The position numbers and the translations under genes are program-made. Positions 27,186 to 36,055 of a stretch of DNA of 64,000 nt are shown here, piece after piece (position 1 is the stretch's first letter; every line of letters begins with the position of its first letter). The notes beneath the pieces were generated by a model, which was given only the letters and a program-made list of their open reading frames with translations, did not search any database and was not told where the DNA came from. Origin of the DNA: Flavobacterium araucananum (GTDB lineage Bacteria > Bacteroidota > Bacteroidia > Flavobacteriales > Flavobacteriaceae); NCBI RefSeq assembly GCF_002222055.1, contig NZ_MUGS01000006.1, positions 194,270 through 258,269 on the forward strand, read 5' to 3'.

Positions 27186-27224
27186 CAAAATTAAACAAGC
27201 GTTTAAATTAAACAGTTGTTTAAT
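27186..27224 (-). promoter_or_regulatory. Efflux promoter with two TetR-type operators
   Basis: On the minus strand the -7 element TAATTTTG is at 27186-27193. Operator one has TTAAAC/GTTTAA arms at 27191-27206 with a 4-base centre. Operator two, ATTAAACAGTTGTTTAAT at 27207-27224, has 8-base perfect arms around a GT centre. Together they cover the -7 edge and the -33 region. Confidence 0.75.
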
Positions 27225-27293
27225 TTTATTTTAACACAATATTAACAGAAAACCGTGTAGTTGTTTTACAAAAATAAATTTGCCTTTCTGTCC

Positions 27294-27338
27294 AAAAAAA
27301 TAGCCGAAAGCCCTCGTTTAATGAGACCTTTCGGCTAA
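27294..27338 (-). terminator. Terminator at the end of the trp transcription unit
   Basis: TAGCCGAAAG at 27301-27310 pairs with CTTTCGGCTA at 27328-27337, followed in minus-strand transcripts by a run of seven U. It lies 40 bases after the stop of the unknown gene that follows trpA. Confidence 0.85.
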
Positions 27339-27376
27339 GTTATTATTTTGTCAAATTTTATAAGGAGAACAAATCT

Positions 27377-28264
27377 TTATTCTTCGGTTACAAATTTCTT
27401 TTCATATTGATTCAAAATTTTCTCGATTGTAACCAGAAATTTGGGCTTGTTAAAACTTTTAGGTTTTTTATCTAAAAGATCAATATCATTAATTGCTTCT
27501 ATGATAGTATCCTTAAGAACTTTAAATTGTTCTGCAACCGCCAGGTCTTTCAGCTTGTTGTAATCAAATTTCTTTACGAATAATAAATAATTAAACTTCT
27601 TTCCAAATCTTTTTAAATTAATCATCGGTTCCATAAAATTAGCATGGTCACGCGTAAAATCAAAAATCTCATACCCCAGATAAAAGTATTTTATAGAAGT
27701 ACCAAAGGTTTGTCCTGCTAATTTAGTATTGATAAAACGCTGGATATCATTTAGATCATAGTAAATTTTATCATCTCTAACCCCTAAACTACTTGTGACT
27801 ACAAATTTGAATCCGATAGGGTCAAATTGTTTTACAATAGTTTTATCATCGTGACGAATCAGGAATTTGTTTTTGGACAAATAAACTTTGTATTCTTTAA
27901 GGAAGATTTTAGACTGAAAAGTTCTTGGCATCGCCATTTTGGTGGCCAAATACTTTATCATTAATAATGAAGCATTTAGAAGCAACTTAATTTTTCCGTT
28001 TTCGTCAGAGTCTTCAAAGATTTTTTTATCAATATGAGCAGATAAATGTGCAAGCCCCATAAACAATGAATCCTTCTGGATTTCATAATTTACTTTGTTC
28101 TCTATATAGATATCAAATTGTAAAGAATTGATTTCTATACCATAATTTTTGTCTTCAATAAAATTAAGAAAGATGTCTGAGGCCTGTTTTTCAATTTCTT
28201 CAAATTTGCTTTTCCCTTTATTCGGGTTAATCAAAAAACAACATTTATACTTTTGGTTATTCAT
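27377..28264 (-). CDS. Conserved-looking protein of unknown function at the end of the trp operon
   Basis: I do not recognise this 295-residue protein. It is soluble and mixed alpha/beta, with no signal peptide or membrane segment. A Cys pair follows the start (KYKCCFLINPNKGKS). Basic residues are frequent, with RHDDKTIVKQFDPIGFKFVVTSS in the middle and a Lys-rich end. It begins 27 bases after trpA in the same direction and is followed by the terminator, so it is probably transcribed with the trp genes. Whether it has any link to tryptophan is unknown. Confidence 0.7.
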   Translation of the reverse strand: MNNQKYKCCFLINPNKGKSKFEEIEKQASDIFLNFIEDKNYGIEINSLQFDIYIENKVNYEIQKDSLFMGLAHLSAHIDKKIFEDSDENGKIKLLLNASLLMIKYLATKMAMPRTFQSKIFLKEYKVYLSKNKFLIRHDDKTIVKQFDPIGFKFVVTSSLGVRDDKIYYDLNDIQRFINTKLAGQTFGTSIKYFYLGYEIFDFTRDHANFMEPMINLKRFGKKFNYLLFVKKFDYNKLKDLAVAEQFKVLKDTIIEAINDIDLLDKKPKSFNKPKFLVTIEKILNQYEKKFVTEE

Positions 28265-28291
28265 TTATAGGGTTTACAGAATTTTACTTAA

Positions 28292-29053
28292 TTATCTAAT
28301 TTCGCCAACAAATTTACTAATTTTTCCAGAACCGTCTTCGCTTAAATGTTTAATGAAAGCGCTGCCAATAATAGCTCCTTTAGCAAATTTGGTTGCCTGA
28401 TTAAAAGTTTCTTTATTCGAAATTCCAAAACCTATGATTTGTGGATTTTTAAGATTCATGTTTGCAATTCTTTCAAAATAGCTTTCCTGAACGTTTCCAA
28501 AACCTGATTGAGAACCTGTAACACTTGCAGAACTTACCATATAGATAAAACCGTTTGAAACACTGTCGATAAAACGAATGCGCTCGTCCGAAGTTTGTGG
28601 TGTAATGAGGAACACATTTATTAATCCGTGTTTTTCGAAAATTGCTTTGTATTCATCTGCATAAACGTCAACCGGTAAATCAGGAATAATTAAACCGTCA
28701 ATACCAATTTCGGCGCATTTTTTACAAAATTCTTCTACTCCGTATTGCAACATCGGGTTAAAATATCCCATAATAATCAACGGAATTTTTACGCTTTCGC
28801 GGATGTTCTTAAGTTGATCGAATAAAATTTGAGTAGTCATACCGTTATGAAGCGCCTGGGTCGAACTCGCCTGAATCGTTGGTCCATCGGCCAAAGGATC
28901 ACTAAAAGGCAGACCAATTTCGATTAAATCAACACCATTTTTTTCTAAATCCTGTATGATTTGAACCGTATCATTTAAGTTAGGATATCCCGCCGAAAAA
29001 TAAATAGAAAGGATCTTTTTATCCTCTTGTAATTTTTGAGTTATTCTGTTCAT
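28292..29053 (-). CDS. trpA: Tryptophan synthase alpha subunit
   Basis: This 253-residue TIM-barrel protein has the family signature LIEIGLPFSDPLADGPTIQ (catalytic Glu and Asp), IMGYFNPMLQYG and GFGISNKE. It cleaves indole-3-glycerol phosphate to indole and glyceraldehyde 3-phosphate and channels indole to TrpB. It is separated from trpB by a gamma-glutamylcyclotransferase-like gene and two repeat blocks, an unusual arrangement for a pair that is normally adjacent. Confidence 0.95.
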   Translation of the reverse strand: MNRITQKLQEDKKILSIYFSAGYPNLNDTVQIIQDLEKNGVDLIEIGLPFSDPLADGPTIQASSTQALHNGMTTQILFDQLKNIRESVKIPLIIMGYFNPMLQYGVEEFCKKCAEIGIDGLIIPDLPVDVYADEYKAIFEKHGLINVFLITPQTSDERIRFIDSVSNGFIYMVSSASVTGSQSGFGNVQESYFERIANMNLKNPQIIGFGISNKETFNQATKFAKGAIIGSAFIKHLSEDGSGKISKFVGEIR

Positions 29054-29065
29054 TATTTTTATTTT

Positions 29066-29165
29066 TTATCCTAACAGCTTTTCAAAACCTGTTAGGTATT
29101 TTATTAAGTTTTGCCACAGATTAAAAAGATTACAATGATTTTATTAATAATTTGATCTGTGACAA
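29066..29165. repeat. Hairpin and GCCACAGATT repeat between trpA and the next gene
   Basis: CCTAACAG and CTGTTAGG form a hairpin at about 29069-29096. It is followed by a GCCACAGATTAAAAAG block and its partial inverted copy (ATCTGTGACAA) ending near 29165. The block belongs to the dispersed family also found near 21008 and 58370. Confidence 0.55.
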
Positions 29166-29199
29166 TCTGCTGTCCATCCGGAAAAAATAGCGTATAAAA

Positions 29200-29520
29200 T
29201 TATTTATTTTCGATATAAATCCACGCTACAATTCCGGACTTTAGTGTAACCTGAACTCTTTTGTAAGCATTAGATTCAAATAAATCTATTTTAGCCAAAT
29301 CGTCATTAGAAATCTTAAAAACGGTACCTTTTATGCTATCGGCAGGATTTTCACTTGCAATTGCTACGTGATAGTCTGCCATTCCAAACTCTTCTTCGAT
29401 TTTTAGATCTTTAAGTTTGTAGCTAATCAGATGATCGGGAGTTCCTGTTAATATTTTATTCAAAACTCGCATCTGAATTTCTTTTGATCGTAATGTTCCG
29501 TATGAAAAGAACTGTTCCAT
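29200..29520 (-). CDS. Gamma-glutamylcyclotransferase/AIG2-like protein
   Basis: This 106-residue protein has the GGCT fold wording: FFSYGTLRSKEIQ at the start (the YGTLR substrate loop), then a later DLFESNAYKRVQV with the conserved acidic residue region. The family acts on gamma-glutamyl peptides or is of unassigned activity. It stands between trpB and trpA on the same strand and has no known role in tryptophan synthesis, so it looks like a passenger in the operon. Confidence 0.85.
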   Translation of the reverse strand: MEQFFSYGTLRSKEIQMRVLNKILTGTPDHLISYKLKDLKIEEEFGMADYHVAIASENPADSIKGTVFKISNDDLAKIDLFESNAYKRVQVTLKSGIVAWIYIENK

Positions 29521-29543
29521 AATTACTATTTTTCTCGTTATTG

Positions 29544-29640
29544 GTTTGCGTTAGGGATGGTAGCGGCATCTCCCGATTTAGAAAAACAAGGCTTTTTTGC
29601 CGTAGTTTTTGTTAATTGGGAATATAGCGAACAGCCCGAC
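29544..29640. repeat. GTTTGCGTTAGGGAT repeat, copy 1
   Basis: The block starts GTTTGCGTTAGGGATGGTAG and ends ATATAGCGAACAGCCCG. A second copy with the same ends lies at 54974-55045. Copy 1 carries a hairpin-forming insertion (AAGGC...GCCG type) in the middle. A GC-rich hairpin (CCGCC...GGCGG) follows at 29639-29655. No ORF is supported. Confidence 0.7.
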
Positions 29641-29672
29641 CGCCTTTTTTGGCGGTAACGCCCAAATTACTC

Positions 29673-30854
29673 CTATAATTTAAAATAATCAATATAATTG
29701 TCTAAATCTTTATCGCCTCGGCCAGAAAGACTAATCACGACAATATCTGTAGGTTTAAATTTCTTTTGGTCTAAAACCGCAAAAGCATGTGCGCTTTCTA
29801 TTGCCGGAATAATTCCTTCTAATTTGGTCAATTGCAAACCTGCATTCATAGCATCATCATCCGTCACCGAGAAAAATTCGCCACGACCGGTTTGGGCTAA
29901 ATGGGCGTGCATTGGACCAACTCCCGGATAATCAAGACCTGCAGAAATAGAATATGGCTCTGTAATTTGTCCGTCTGGAGTTTGCATCAATAGGGTTTTG
30001 CATCCATGTATAACACCAACTTTACCTAATTTACTTGTTGCTGCACTATGACCGCTGTCAACGCCTTTTCCGGCAGCTTCTACGGCAATAATACCCACTT
30101 CAGGCTCGTGCAAAAAGTGATAATAAGTTCCGGCAGCATTACTTCCGCCACCAATACAAGCCACTACATAATCAGGATTTTCGCGCCCTTCTTTTTCTTT
30201 TAACTGCCATTTTATTTCTTCGGAAATTACGCTCTGGAAACGTGTTACCATATCCGGATAAGGATGCGGTCCAATTGCAGAACCAATGATATAATGGGTA
30301 TCAACCGGATTATTGATCCAGTCTCTAATTGCTTCGTTTGTAGCATCTTTTAAGGTTCTTGAACCGGAGAGTGCGGGACGAACTTCGGCTCCTAACATTT
30401 TCATACGCGCCACGTTTGGTGCCTGACGCGCAATGTCAATTTCGCCCATATACACGATACATTGCAATCCCATAAGAGCGCAAACTGTTGCAGTTGCCAC
30501 ACCATGTTGTCCAGCTCCGGTTTCGGCAATGATGCGTTTTTTGCCCAGACGTTTTGCTACTAATATTTGCCCAATTGTATTGTTGACTTTATGGGCTCCG
30601 GTATGGTTTAAGTCTTCTCTTTTTAGATACACTTTTGTATTGTATTTTTCAGATAAACGTTTCGCAAAATAAAGCGGACTTGGGCGTCCAACGTAATCTT
30701 TTAGCAGTTGATCGAACTCAGCTTTAAAATCAGGCTCGCTTGTTATCTTTAGATAATTCTGACGTAATTCTTCTACATTTGGATATAACATTTCAGGAAT
30801 GTAAGCTCCTCCAAATTCTCCGTAATATCCTTTTTCGTTGACATTAAAATTCAT
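29673..30854 (-). CDS. trpB: Tryptophan synthase beta subunit
   Basis: This 393-residue PLP enzyme has the Lys of LNHTGAHKVNNT as Schiff-base residue, the phosphate-binding GGGSNAAG, and the monovalent-cation region typical of TrpB1. The start MNFNVNEKGYYGEFGGAYIPEML is usual for Bacteroidota. It condenses indole with serine to tryptophan. It begins 12 bases after trpF. Confidence 0.97.
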   Translation of the reverse strand: MNFNVNEKGYYGEFGGAYIPEMLYPNVEELRQNYLKITSEPDFKAEFDQLLKDYVGRPSPLYFAKRLSEKYNTKVYLKREDLNHTGAHKVNNTIGQILVAKRLGKKRIIAETGAGQHGVATATVCALMGLQCIVYMGEIDIARQAPNVARMKMLGAEVRPALSGSRTLKDATNEAIRDWINNPVDTHYIIGSAIGPHPYPDMVTRFQSVISEEIKWQLKEKEGRENPDYVVACIGGGSNAAGTYYHFLHEPEVGIIAVEAAGKGVDSGHSAATSKLGKVGVIHGCKTLLMQTPDGQITEPYSISAGLDYPGVGPMHAHLAQTGRGEFFSVTDDDAMNAGLQLTKLEGIIPAIESAHAFAVLDQKKFKPTDIVVISLSGRGDKDLDNYIDYFKL

Positions 30855-30866
30855 TTTATTACAATT

Positions 30867-31499
30867 TTAAAAGTTGGCAACATCAAATTTTCGTTTGAAA
30901 TTGCTAAATAGATTTTTGTTTTTTAGCCCGGGTGCAATTTCAAATTTACTATTTATATCGACAGCATAAATAGGAAGATTTGTTTTTGAAATTTCTTCTA
31001 TGGCTTTTAATTCATTGATTCCGATTCCGCCGCTCAAAAAGAAAGGCTTATCAGACTTGTATTTTTTTAATATTGTCCAGTCAAACGTAGTTCCGTTACC
31101 ACCGGGTAATTTTCCTTTTGTATCAAATAGAAAATAATCGCAAACGGGTTCGAATGGTTTTATGGTTTCAAAATCAAAATCATTATCGGCAGAAAAGACT
31201 TTTATAATTTCGATTTTTTGTGGCAATTGTTTTTTTAATTCTGATAAAAATTCAACCGATTCATTTCCGTGAAGCTGAACAGCCTGCAAATTGTATTTTA
31301 AAACTTTTTCGAGAATTTCTTCCTGAGTTTGGTTTACAAATACCCCTGTTTTTTTTATTGTTTTGATCAATTCCGGAATAGTTCCGTCAAAGTATCGAGC
31401 GGACTTTTCCCAGAAAATAAATCCCATATAATCGGGTAGGAGTGCACCTACTTCGAGAATGTTTTCTGGATATTTCATGCCGCATATTTTGAGTTTCAT
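30867..31499 (-). CDS. trpF: Phosphoribosylanthranilate isomerase
   Basis: The start at 31499 (MKLKICGMKYPENI, 210 residues) is chosen because the family begins with this catalytic-Cys motif; an in-frame extension of 30 codons upstream encodes repeat-derived sequence. QLHGNES holds conserved residues, DYFLFDT the catalytic Asp and FLSGGIG the phosphate site. It converts phosphoribosylanthranilate to the carboxyphenylamino-deoxyribulose phosphate used by TrpC. Confidence 0.95.
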   Translation of the reverse strand: MKLKICGMKYPENILEVGALLPDYMGFIFWEKSARYFDGTIPELIKTIKKTGVFVNQTQEEILEKVLKYNLQAVQLHGNESVEFLSELKKQLPQKIEIIKVFSADNDFDFETIKPFEPVCDYFLFDTKGKLPGGNGTTFDWTILKKYKSDKPFFLSGGIGINELKAIEEISKTNLPIYAVDINSKFEIAPGLKNKNLFSNFKRKFDVANF

Positions 31500-31643
31500 T
31501 GTATTGTATTTTTTTACCGCAAAGGGTTTAATATTGTTTTGCCACGAAGGCTCTAAGACACAAAGTTTTTCTTTTGCCACGAATTTCACGAATTAGCACG
31601 AATTGAATTAGTGGAAATTTGTGTAATTCGTGGCAAACTTATA
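31500..31643. repeat. GCCACGAATT inverted repeat between trpF and trpC
   Basis: GCCACGAATTTCAC at 31576-31589 and GTGTAATTCGTGGC at 31621-31634 are near-perfect complements. A block of the GCCACGAAGGC type precedes them. The element lies inside the trp operon and contains no gene. Confidence 0.65.
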
Positions 31644-32423
31644 TTATAGCTGAGTAATAAATTCTGTTGCGGCTTGTCCGGCGTTGTCAGTTTTCATGAA
31701 GTTCTCTCCAATTAAAAATCCTTTATAACCGTAAGGTTTAAGTTCAGAAATGGCTTCGATTGACGAAATGCCGCTTTCGGAAACTTTTACAAAATCATCC
31801 GGAATTTGTGCTGCCAGTTGTTTGCTGAAATCAAGACTTACTTCAAAAGTTTTCAGGTTTCTGTTGTTTACGCCAATCATATCTAAAGTAGGCATAATCG
31901 ATTTTTCTAATTCTTCCTGATTGTGTACTTCCAACAATACTTCTAATCCTAATTTCTTTGCAAATTCTGATAGCGATTTGATTTCTTCGCGGGTTAAAAC
32001 TGCTGCAATTAATAGAATCAAATCAGCACCATAAGCTTTGGCTTCCAGAATTTGGTATTCATCGACAATAAACTCTTTTCGCAATAGCGGAATGTTTACG
32101 CTCGCTCTTGCCAAAAGTAAGTCGTCAAGTGAACCGCCAAAGTATTTTCCATCTGTTAAAACAGAGATTCCGCAAGCTCCTGCATTTTCATAACCTTTTA
32201 CGACTTCTTCAACCGTAAAACTATGATTGATAACAGATTTAGATGGAGAACGACGTTTGTGTTCTGCAATAATTCCGGTGGAACTTTGTCTTAATTTCTG
32301 GCTTAAAGAAATGGTTTCTCTATCAAAAAACACAGAACTTTCTAATTGCGAAACCGGTATGATCGATTTTTTAAGAACAACTTCTCGTTGTTTATCAAAT
32401 ATTATTTTATCGAGTATGTTCAT
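31644..32423 (-). CDS. trpC: Indole-3-glycerol phosphate synthase
   Basis: This 259-residue TIM barrel has the family motifs IIAEHKRRSPSKS (substrate Lys), LLRKEFIVDEYQI (catalytic Lys), IGVNNRNLKTFEV and VSESGI. It closes the indole ring in tryptophan synthesis. It is a stand-alone enzyme and not fused to TrpF as in enterobacteria. Confidence 0.96.
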   Translation of the reverse strand: MNILDKIIFDKQREVVLKKSIIPVSQLESSVFFDRETISLSQKLRQSSTGIIAEHKRRSPSKSVINHSFTVEEVVKGYENAGACGISVLTDGKYFGGSLDDLLLARASVNIPLLRKEFIVDEYQILEAKAYGADLILLIAAVLTREEIKSLSEFAKKLGLEVLLEVHNQEELEKSIMPTLDMIGVNNRNLKTFEVSLDFSKQLAAQIPDDFVKVSESGISSIEAISELKPYGYKGFLIGENFMKTDNAGQAATEFITQL

Positions 32424-32478
32424 TGTTTTTATAATTTAAAGATTGAAAAATTTAAAGATTGAAAAAGGCATCTGTAAA

Positions 32479-32849
32479 TTAAGTATCTATTTTGGTATTT
32501 AAATATTTTATAAAGTTTGATAAGTTCTGAGATATTTCAATACTTAAATCATAACCTTTTTGAATTTCTAACTGATTGCAAAATGCTAGTTCTCGGGATA
32601 ATATCAACATGCTTCTTACTTCTGCACAACTTCCTTTAGAAATTTTCAGATACCGTATTAATTGCTTGTTATTATTATATTCAGATCCTTCGGCGATATT
32701 ATTTGTGATTGATACAACAGCTCTTTTTATTTGATCTTTGAATCCAAATTCTCTTTCAAAAGATGTATTCTTCATTAATGTAAAAATTAATTTAGCTAAG
32801 AGAGGATACCTTTTTTATAGACTTCAAATTCTTCAAAAGATTTCGTCAT
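32479..32849 (-). pseudogene. Frameshifted four helix bundle gene inside the trp operon
   Basis: The ATG at 32849 opens MTKSFEEFEVYKKGIL, the usual family start, but the frame stops at a TAG within a few codons. Two bases later in frame the family continues as LAKLIFTLMKNTSFEREFG and runs to the stop at 32479 (core IKRAVVSITNNIAEGSE). The break lies at the dinucleotide run AGAGAG (32799-32804 on the plus strand); removing one AG unit restores a single frame of about 122 codons. Restart at the internal ATG at 32775 would give a 98-residue fragment. It may be a slippage mutation, phase variation or a sequencing error. Confidence 0.75.
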
Positions 32850-32862
32850 AATTTTTCAATTT

Positions 32863-33855
32863 TTAAATCGTTAAATCTTTCAATTTATTTAACGCTCTTA
32901 ATCCTTTTCCGGAGAATAGACTTTCTTTTGCCAATTCAAATCCTTCCAGCGGAGAACATTTTGTAACCGTTGCGATTGCCATTGCAGCATTTGCACAAAC
33001 TACATTATTCTGGGCTTCGTTTCCTTTTCCTGAAAGTATGTTGATAAACATATCAGCCGATTCTTCGATGGTTTTTCCGCCTTCGATTTCGCTTTGTGAT
33101 AAAAGACGAACGCCAAAATCTTCCGGCTTCAACATTCCTTCCATATGATTCGAAATTGTTTTGGTAGGACCTGTCAAAGAGATTTCGTCATAACCGTCAA
33201 GCGAATGCAAAATGGTGAAATTTACATTGGTATTTTGATACAAATAAGCATAAATTCGAGCCAGTTCTAAATTAAAAACACCTACCAACTGATTTTGTGG
33301 AAACGACGGATTCACCATTGGTCCCAGCATATTAAAGAACGTTTTTACAGCTAATTCTTTACGGATTGGTCCAACGTTTTTCATTGCCGGGTGAAATAGG
33401 GGAGCGTGCAAAACGCAAATTCCGGCTTTGTCGATACATTTCTCTAAAAAAGAAGCATCATTGCTGAATTTGATTCCCATTTTTTCCATTACGTTGCTTG
33501 ATCCTGAAATCGAAGAAACGCCATAGTTTCCGTGTTTCGCTACTTTTATTCCTGCTCCAGCTGATATAAAGGATGCCAAAGTCGAGATGTTGAAAGTATC
33601 TTTTCCGTCACCACCCGTTCCGCATAAATCGATTGTATTGTATGCAGATAAATCAACACGAATACATAATTCTAATAAAGCTTCACGAAAACCCGAAAGT
33701 TCATCGATTGTAATGCTTCGCATCATAAATACGGTTAGAAAAGCCGAAATCTGACTTGGATTGTATTGACCACTTGAAATATTAATCAAAACATCTTTTG
33801 CTTCTTGTTTAGAAAGCACTTCGTGGTTGATTAATTTATTTAATATATTTTTCAT
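32863..33855 (-). CDS. trpD: Anthranilate phosphoribosyltransferase
   Basis: This 330-residue protein has the PRPP-binding signature DLCGTGGDGKDTFNIST, the KHGNYGVSS loop and the NMLGPMVNP motif. It joins anthranilate to PRPP. The gene lies between trpG (52-base gap) and the broken four helix bundle gene. Confidence 0.96.
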   Translation of the reverse strand: MKNILNKLINHEVLSKQEAKDVLINISSGQYNPSQISAFLTVFMMRSITIDELSGFREALLELCIRVDLSAYNTIDLCGTGGDGKDTFNISTLASFISAGAGIKVAKHGNYGVSSISGSSNVMEKMGIKFSNDASFLEKCIDKAGICVLHAPLFHPAMKNVGPIRKELAVKTFFNMLGPMVNPSFPQNQLVGVFNLELARIYAYLYQNTNVNFTILHSLDGYDEISLTGPTKTISNHMEGMLKPEDFGVRLLSQSEIEGGKTIEESADMFINILSGKGNEAQNNVVCANAAMAIATVTKCSPLEGFELAKESLFSGKGLRALNKLKDLTI

Positions 33856-33907
33856 TTTTTTTAGGTTCTAAGTTGCTGAGTTTTTTACTGAGACTGTAAA
33901 CTGAATA

Positions 33908-34474
33908 CTAGCTCTTTATCCAATTCTCTAAAATCCTTTTTCCGTTTGGAGTCAAAACACTTTCCGGGTGAAACTGAACACCTCTTACATCAAAAGTTTT
34001 GTGCCTAAGTGACATAATTTGCCCATTTTCGTCTATAGAAGTTGCTTCCAGAACATCCGGTAAATTACTGTCTACAACCCATGAATGGTAACGCCCAACT
34101 TCGAATTCATTGCCTAAACCTTCAAACAAAATTTCGTCTGAAACTACTGTTTTTACATTGGTAGCAACACCGTGATATACTTTATCAAGGTTTGAAAGTG
34201 TACCTCCAAAAACTTCGCCAATCGCTTGTTGTCCTAAACAAACTCCAAGGATGCTTTTGGTTGGAGCATATTTTTCGATTACAGCTTTTAATAAACCTGC
34301 TTCATCCGGGATTCCGGGACCTGGCGAAAGTAAGATCTTATCAAAAGAAGCGATTTCGTCAAGTTCGAATTCATCGTTTCTGTACACCGTAACTTCGCAA
34401 TTTAAATCTTCCAGATAGTGTACTAAATTATAAGTGAAACTATCGTAATTGTCTATAACTAATATTTTTTTCAT
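33908..34474 (-). CDS. trpG: Anthranilate synthase component II (glutamine amidotransferase)
   Basis: This 188-residue class I amidotransferase has the nucleophile Cys in GVCLGQQAIGEVFGG, the oxyanion region SPGPGIPDEAG, and His-Glu in VQFHPESVLT. It supplies ammonia to TrpE. In many bacteria the same subunit can also serve folate synthesis (PabA), which cannot be excluded. Confidence 0.95.
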   Translation of the reverse strand: MKKILVIDNYDSFTYNLVHYLEDLNCEVTVYRNDEFELDEIASFDKILLSPGPGIPDEAGLLKAVIEKYAPTKSILGVCLGQQAIGEVFGGTLSNLDKVYHGVATNVKTVVSDEILFEGLGNEFEVGRYHSWVVDSNLPDVLEATSIDENGQIMSLRHKTFDVRGVQFHPESVLTPNGKRILENWIKS

Positions 34475-34605
34475 TTTTTTGAGGTTCTAAGTTGCTAAGG
34501 TTTTGAGTTACTAAGTTTTATTACTCTGACTGTAAACCGCGACTGAATATTCTTTTTATTTTTCTCTACTGTATTTTTCGATACTAATTTGATCAACGTC
34601 TAATT

Positions 34606-36006
34606 TTAGATTTTCTCTGCCATTTCAAGTGCTGTATTCAAGGCTCTTAGTTTGTTGTAAACTTCCTGCATTTCGCTTTCTTCATCAGAACTTGCTACAA
34701 TTCCGGCTCCGGCCTGACAATGTAATTGGTGGTTTTTGCTCAGGAAAGTCCGAATCATAATTGCGTGATTAAAGTTGCCGCTAAAATCCATGAAGCCAAT
34801 GGCACCTCCGTAAAAGTTACGATTTGTTTTTTCATAATCTTCAATCAGTTGCATCGCTCTGTGTTTTGGTGCGCCGCTTAAAGTTCCTGCCGGAAAAGTA
34901 TCTGCAACCACTTGCATTGTTGTGGCTTTTTCATGCAAATGTCCTGTAACTTTTGAAACCAGGTGAATAACGTGCGAGAAAAACTGAACTTCTCTATATT
35001 TCTCAACGTTTACATCATGTCCGTTTCGGCTTAAATCATTTCTGGCCAAATCGACTAACATTACATGCTCACTGTTTTCTTTTTTATCTTCAGAAAGTTG
35101 TTTTGCCAAAACGGCATCACGTTCATCATTTCCGGTTCTCTTGAACGTTCCTGCAATTGGATGAATCTCGGCTTTTCTGTTTTTTACGATAATTTGTGCT
35201 TCGGGTGAAGAACCAAAAATCTTGAAATCTCCATAATCAAAAAAGAATAAATAAGGAGACGGATTAATACTTCTTAAAGCTCTGTAAACATTGAATTCAT
35301 CGCCTTTGAAACCTTGTGTAAAACGACGTGATAGTACCAATTGAAAAACGTCTCCGCGATAACAATGTTTTTTGGCTAAAGCTACATTATGCTTAAATTC
35401 ATCATCGGTTAAGTTAGAGAAACCTTCGCCTTCTTTGGTGAATTTGTACGAAGCAATATTTCTGGATTGTAATAACTGCTCGATTTCAGCAATATTGTTT
35501 TTTCCGTCTACACTGTGACAGAAAATATACGCCTCATTTTTAAAGTGATTGATGGCGATTATATTTTGATAAACGGCATAAAATACATCCGGAATTGAGG
35601 TTGCATTGTCTTTTTTTGCAATCGAAACTTTCTCGAAATAACGAACAGCATCATAAGAAATATATCCGAATAAGCCATTATTGATAAATTTAAAATCATT
35701 TTTTTCTGATTTAAACTGACTTGAAAATTCCTGAATTACTTCTGGAATATTGGTCTTTGCATCAATGGTAATTTGCTCCGTTGTTCCGTCAGGAAAAGTT
35801 TTTGAGATAATTTCGTTTTCGATTTTAATGGTCGCAATAGGATTACAACAGATATAAGAGAAACTATTATCATTTCCGTGATAATCACTACTTTCCAGTA
35901 ATAAGCTATTTGGGAATTTATCTCTTATTTTAAAATAAATACTAACCGGGGTAATAGTATCTGCCAGAATTTGTTTGTAGTGTGTGTTGAGTATAAAAGG
36001 TTTCAA
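34606..36006 (-). CDS. trpE: Anthranilate synthase component I
   Basis: The protein starts LKPFILNTHYKQILADTITPVSIYFKIRDKFP, and a TTG at 36006 is the most likely start codon (466 residues). The frame can be extended upstream only to a TTG that lies in the terminator U-run, which is not credible. Chorismate-binding motifs are clear: HPIAGTFKRTGNDERD, GTLSGAPKHRAMQLI, and GAIGFMDFSGNFNHAIMIRT. The inhibition motif LLLESSDYHG suggests feedback control by tryptophan. Transcription is controlled by the attenuator upstream. Confidence 0.95.
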   Translation of the reverse strand: MKPFILNTHYKQILADTITPVSIYFKIRDKFPNSLLLESSDYHGNDNSFSYICCNPIATIKIENEIISKTFPDGTTEQITIDAKTNIPEVIQEFSSQFKSEKNDFKFINNGLFGYISYDAVRYFEKVSIAKKDNATSIPDVFYAVYQNIIAINHFKNEAYIFCHSVDGKNNIAEIEQLLQSRNIASYKFTKEGEGFSNLTDDEFKHNVALAKKHCYRGDVFQLVLSRRFTQGFKGDEFNVYRALRSINPSPYLFFFDYGDFKIFGSSPEAQIIVKNRKAEIHPIAGTFKRTGNDERDAVLAKQLSEDKKENSEHVMLVDLARNDLSRNGHDVNVEKYREVQFFSHVIHLVSKVTGHLHEKATTMQVVADTFPAGTLSGAPKHRAMQLIEDYEKTNRNFYGGAIGFMDFSGNFNHAIMIRTFLSKNHQLHCQAGAGIVASSDEESEMQEVYNKLRALNTALEMAEKI

Positions 36007-36055
36007 AGTATTTCGTTTTTTAATTTTTAATATATTTTTTACTTGAGTTTTGACC

